A DNA stretch of 64,000 bases from Halocaridina rubra. Lineage: Eukaryota; Arthropoda; Malacostraca; Decapoda; Atyidae. Shown here in pieces: positions 47,259-64,000 of the stretch. The stretch lies in NCBI GenBank assembly GCA_037179515.1, contig JAXCGZ010000102.1, positions 62,001 through 126,000 on the forward strand. The letters are read 5' to 3'. The notes beneath the pieces were generated by a model. It ran no database searches and was not told the DNA's origin. It saw only the letters and a program-made list of their open reading frames with translations. Each line of letters begins with the position of its first letter. The stretch's first letter is position 1. The position numbers and the translations under genes are program-made.

Positions 47259-47509
47259 GATCGACTCAGTTGAGTCATTTTTTGTAAACAGATTTACAGA
47301 AATTATTTTCTTATTTATTTTTATTCATTCTGTCATTGTTCTCAGTCTGTTTGAAATAAAATTATATTTTTGTTTAATCATACAAAATATGATGTAAAAG
47401 AAGAACCGGAAAATATATTTAATTCTCCAATTGTGCTTCCGGGAAAGAGCCTCTGTTCATATCTCTTCGTTTCCTAATAGGTCCCATTTTTATTTGTGTA
47501 TGTATGTGT

Positions 47510-48310
47510 GTGATTACCTAATTGATTACCTAATTGTGTTTACGGGAAAGAGCCCAAAGCTCGTATCTTCCCGTCTCCTCATCGGTTCCATTTTAGACTT
47601 AGTGATACTTATCATACCTGTCCTTAAAACTATGGATTGAGATAGCATTAACTACCTCCTCGCTTAGCCAATTCCAATTATCAACTACTCTTACACTGAA
47701 AAAGTATTTCCTTACATCCTGCAAAGAAGTTTTCTTACGAAGCTTCAAACTATGACCTCTAGTTCTAGAGCCAGCCATATCAAAATATCGATCCCTATCC
47801 ACTCTATCATAACCATGAAGGAATTTAAAGACTGTCACCATATCCCCCCTCACTCTTCTAGCTTCGAGTGATGGTAAGTCTAATTCCCTCAGCCTCTCAT
47901 CATAACTGAGATTGCGTATTTCTGGCACCAGTTTCGTGGCATGTCTTTGAACTTTTTCAAGCTTAGCTATGTGCTTTTTCAAGTGCGGATTCCAAAGGGG
48001 GGCTGCATATTCCAGTTTTGGCCTCACATAGGTTACATAAATATTTCTGAACATTTCCTTGTCCATGTGCCTGAAGGCTACCCTTACATTTGATAAGAAT
48101 GCATATGCTGCCCTTACTATGCCATTTATATGTATTTCTGGAGACAAATCTGCCAGTATGTTTACTCCTAGATCTCTCTCATTTTCTGTCTCTTGAAGTT
48201 GTACTCCAGCCACCGAGTAGTCAAGCTTGGGCCTTCTTGCACTTGTACCCATTCTCATTACCTTACATTTTGAAGTATTGAATTTCATTAGCCACTTTTC
48301 TGACCACCTA
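47510..48310 (-). mobile_element. 5'-truncated non-LTR retrotransposon (family L), best copy
   Basis: An open frame of 229 codons at 47599-48288 encodes the C-terminal part of a LINE reverse transcriptase protein. Motifs in order: FNTSKCKVMRMG, NERDLGVNILADL, DKEMFRNIYVTYVRPKLEYA, KVQRHATKLVPE, RGDMVTVFKFLHGYD, TRGHSLKLRKK and FFSVRVVDNWNWL. This style is typical of CR1/L2/Jockey-group elements. It lacks the endonuclease and catalytic core, so it cannot move alone. The 3' end carries short repeats of the type TTAGGTAATCA. The frame is unbroken, so this is the youngest copy in the window. Confidence 0.88.
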
Positions 48311-48505
48311 ATTGTGATTACCTAATTGTGTTTACTGGAAAAAGCCCAAAGCTCGTATCTTCCCGTCTTCTGATCGGTTCCATTTTGTACTTAGTGATAC
48401 TTATCATACCTGTCCTTAAAACTATGGATTGGGATAGCATTAACCAACTACCTCCTCGCTTAGCGAATTCATGTGATTACCTAATCGTGTGATTACCTAA
48501 TCGTA
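48311..48505 (-). mobile_element. Second and third concatenated 3' tails of the same LINE family
   Basis: Immediately beyond the truncated 5' end of the copy at 47510 lies another 3' end in the same orientation: the tail repeats, GAGCTTTGGGCTTTTTCC, then coding-end sequence to the AATTCGCTAAGCGAGG block. It is followed at about 48473 by a further pair of GATTACCTAATCGT tail units. Confidence 0.8.
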
Positions 48506-48706
<201 letters not shown>

Positions 48707-48851
48707 CTGCTTAATATTTTTTACCGATAGGTTAGGATAAAAAGCAGTAATAGTAGTAAAATTAGAACACAAATGGAAAGGAATGAAAGTAGGAGGAGAA
48801 GTAAGGAAGATGAGGAAAATGAAGGCGAATAACAAGAAGAAAAACAAGAAG

Positions 48852-49025
<174 letters not shown>

Positions 49026-49386
49026 TTAATAATTGAACATTGTTAATACAAAAACAATAATTATAATTTCTGCAAATTAAGGAAAATAAAAGGTCTATAG
49101 AATAACACCAACACACTGAAATATACTTGAAATAACATCTTAACAACAATGAATAGAATGAAGAGAACAAAATTAGTCAATGTAATTGTTTTCGTGACAC
49201 ACACGCCTCAATGCCAATATAAAACTCAAAGATAAATTTTGATAAATTTTGACTAAGTTGCTCGCGAGAATCCTCCTTTATTGTCAAATTCATGAAATCT
49301 CTGAGAGGAATTGACATTTTTCTGAAACCATTCGTTGAGATTCTTGAAATAAAAAAATTTAAGAACCTAAGAAGCATGTTTGAGCC

Positions 49387-49685
<299 letters not shown>

Positions 49686-50040
49686 TTATTGGACTTTATA
49701 TAATTACATAAATTAGTTGTGCATACAAAATTTTATCATTCATTTTTCTTTAATACATGTTCCTATGAATATATACAGCAAATATATACATAAAGCGAGT
49801 ATTTATATTTTTCCCTATTAGTTCAATTTATTTCATACCACAATCCCAATAAAAATAAAAAAAAAATAAAAAAATAAAAAAAAAGTATTAAAGTTCAGAC
49901 TTTGGTTCTGTGATTTTAGCAGTTCGATATTTCTTAGTACTGACAATGGTTAGTCTGTGTTGGTGCCACGTAAGGGAAGGAGTGGCTTCTCTCATTTCTC
50001 TTTCTTTTTCTCAATTTTTTAAGCAGAAATTCGGCCTATC

Positions 50041-62708
<12,668 letters not shown>

Positions 62709-63060
62709 ATGTTTTATTATGGCTCTCGGCATATGTTATAACTTTTTTTGTGTAAAAATATTACTACCTGGTATATAATCACATTCAGGTATTTTAGTTA
62801 TAAGAACGTAATGCTAGTCCTCATAAATTATATATTTAATCAAGGCCTTCTCAAGTGCAATTTGTTGTGTTTATGAATGCTAGAAAGAGTTGATGTTATG
62901 TTTGTCAGAGGAATTAATTGAACTATATTTGGTGATGAAGAGAGTAACTCTACATATATTTCCAAAATGATTGTGGTTGAAAAGGAATTTCAAATTTATT
63001 CTCTATGTGTCATAAGAACTAATTTAGAAGGGTAAAGAAATAAAGTGCTAGGAATTCCTC
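62709..63060 (+). other. ATE1 probable 3' untranslated region and polyadenylation signal
   Basis: AT-rich non-coding sequence after the ATE1 stop, with AATAAA at 63039-63044 about 335 nt downstream. Confidence 0.55.
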
Positions 63061-63841
63061 TCTCAATCTCATAGTTTTTCATGAAATAATTGGGAGTTGT
63101 ATCAAGTAAATTTTAAGTAAATAATTGAGTGCTGCATGGGAATTTGTTGTCACCCATCCTATTTGCTCTTCTCTGAAAATGATCTGATTTAAGTGACAGA
63201 GGATGCAAGTTTGGGTAAGAAAGTTGAAACCCTACTTCCAGATACATAACGACTGTTATAGTCACTGGAAAGGGATGATTGAGCAATGCTGCTTTAGCAG
63301 TATTCGTTTTGTTAGAGTAGGTTTGGTTAAGTTATGTTGCGTTTTTTATATATGAAAATATTGATGTTAAAAGATCCTTCACCATATGGGCTGTTGCCTA
63401 AATGGGTTTACGCTTCAACAGCCTATGCCAAATCGGCTGCACCAAAATGTACCAAACCTCATAGTCACTTTGCTGGTCTGGTAAGACATCCTGTCTTGTT
63501 TGAAAGTGGAATTGTAACTCCCCTGATTTAGTTCTGTTTTATAATGAGATGTTTAGCAATCTTTACAAAGGAGTTACTTAATCAAGCTGTAATTATAGCC
63601 TCTACTAATCTGTACATTCTTTAAGTGATTGAATTACTGTATTTTCTAATTTCTGATGTTCATATTGATATGTGATCTGTGTATAGTCACTTAGCAAAAC
63701 CTTTCCAGTTGTTAATTACACTCGTCATCAGTCAATCGCTAAGTGGTTTACATCCTGATTTAATTACGACTGCACTCACTTTTTATTCGATTGTGGCCAC
63801 CCTTATGTCCTTAGTGGGGTATGGTGTCTTTTTGAAGAAGA
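63061..63841. other. Downstream sequence, no gene seen
   Basis: Short open frames only. I recognise no coding exon or repeat boundary here. Confidence 0.4.
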
Positions 63842-64000
63842 ACATGTCATGATCCTGTAAAGAAGAGTAACCCCAAGGTTCTCTAGGGTTATTCATATTT
63901 ACAAGGCAAGCCACCTAACCCATCTCAACCTTACCTAACCTACCCAACCCAACCTAACCTAACCTAAGCCAAGCCAACTCAACCTAACCCAAATCCAACC
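63842..64000. repeat. Dispersed repeat end joined to a CCTAA-rich (telomere-like) tract
   Basis: 63842-63915 is the imperfect reverse complement of 58835-58905 (shared AAAGAAGAGTAACCC, GGTTCTCTAGGGTTATT, ACCTAAC). From about 63915 the sequence becomes degenerate CCTAA/CCCAA units, for example CCTAACCTAACCTAA, the complement of the arthropod telomere unit TTAGG. It continues past the window end. Confidence 0.75.

Noticed and set aside
47599..48288. A host gene encoding a 229-residue protein.
   Set aside because: Motifs are those of a LINE reverse-transcriptase C-terminus, and other broken copies occur at 28860 and 25425.
63900..64000. A chromosome end marked by TTAGG repeats.
   Set aside because: The tract is degenerate and joined to a dispersed repeat that also occurs internally at 58835.

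Overview
This is a eukaryotic, AT-rich window with spliced genes and many repeats. Introns have GT-AG ends. Several coding exons carry arthropod-like sequence. There are long (TA)n and (GA)n microsatellites, 5'-truncated non-LTR retrotransposon ends, tRNA-derived SINE-like repeats, and a telomere-like TTAGG/CCTAA tract. Together these suggest an arthropod, most probably a decapod crustacean. I cannot name the species, and nothing here looks bacterial, viral or organellar.

Layout. (1) 1-18.6 kb, + strand: the 3' part of a TANGO1/MIA3-cTAGE5 family gene (ER exit-site cargo receptor). At least 14 coding exons encode the second half of the cytosolic coiled coil and a proline-rich then Arg/Ser-rich tail. 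The gene starts upstream of the window. (2) 18.6-25.9 kb: intergenic, with three long TA arrays, a fold-back element and degenerate tandem repeats. (3) 25.96-28.41 kb, + strand: a single-exon C2H2 zinc-finger protein of 817 aa with ten fingers and a long tail I do not recognise. (4) 28.4-33.4 kb: intergenic, with retroelement debris. (5) 33.4-46.2 kb, - strand: a complete 14-exon group VIA calcium-independent phospholipase A2 (PLA2G6), with ankyrin repeats followed by a patatin domain. All splice phases close to a 817-aa protein. (6) 46.2-50.0 kb: a 3.8-kb divergent intergenic region full of LINE tails and microsatellites. (7) 50.0-63.05 kb, + strand: a complete arginyl-tRNA-protein transferase (ATE1) gene. 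It has 10 constitutive-position exons plus a second, same-length, homologous copy of exon 7, predicted to be mutually exclusive. (8) 63.05-64 kb: downstream sequence ending in a CCTAA-rich tract.

The genes are unrelated housekeeping functions: secretory cargo export, DNA binding, phospholipid remodelling and N-degron arginylation. Nothing suggests an operon or a shared pathway. The most interesting observations are the ATE1 7a/7b exon pair, a 729-nt serine-rich in-frame cassette inside the TANGO1 coiled coil, alternative TANGO1 C-termini, a three-copy MITE family with matching terminal inverted repeats, concatenated LINE tails, and a CCTAA tract that appears to be attached to a dispersed repeat. 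All exon coordinates come from reading splice motifs and frame by eye. They were not tested against transcripts.
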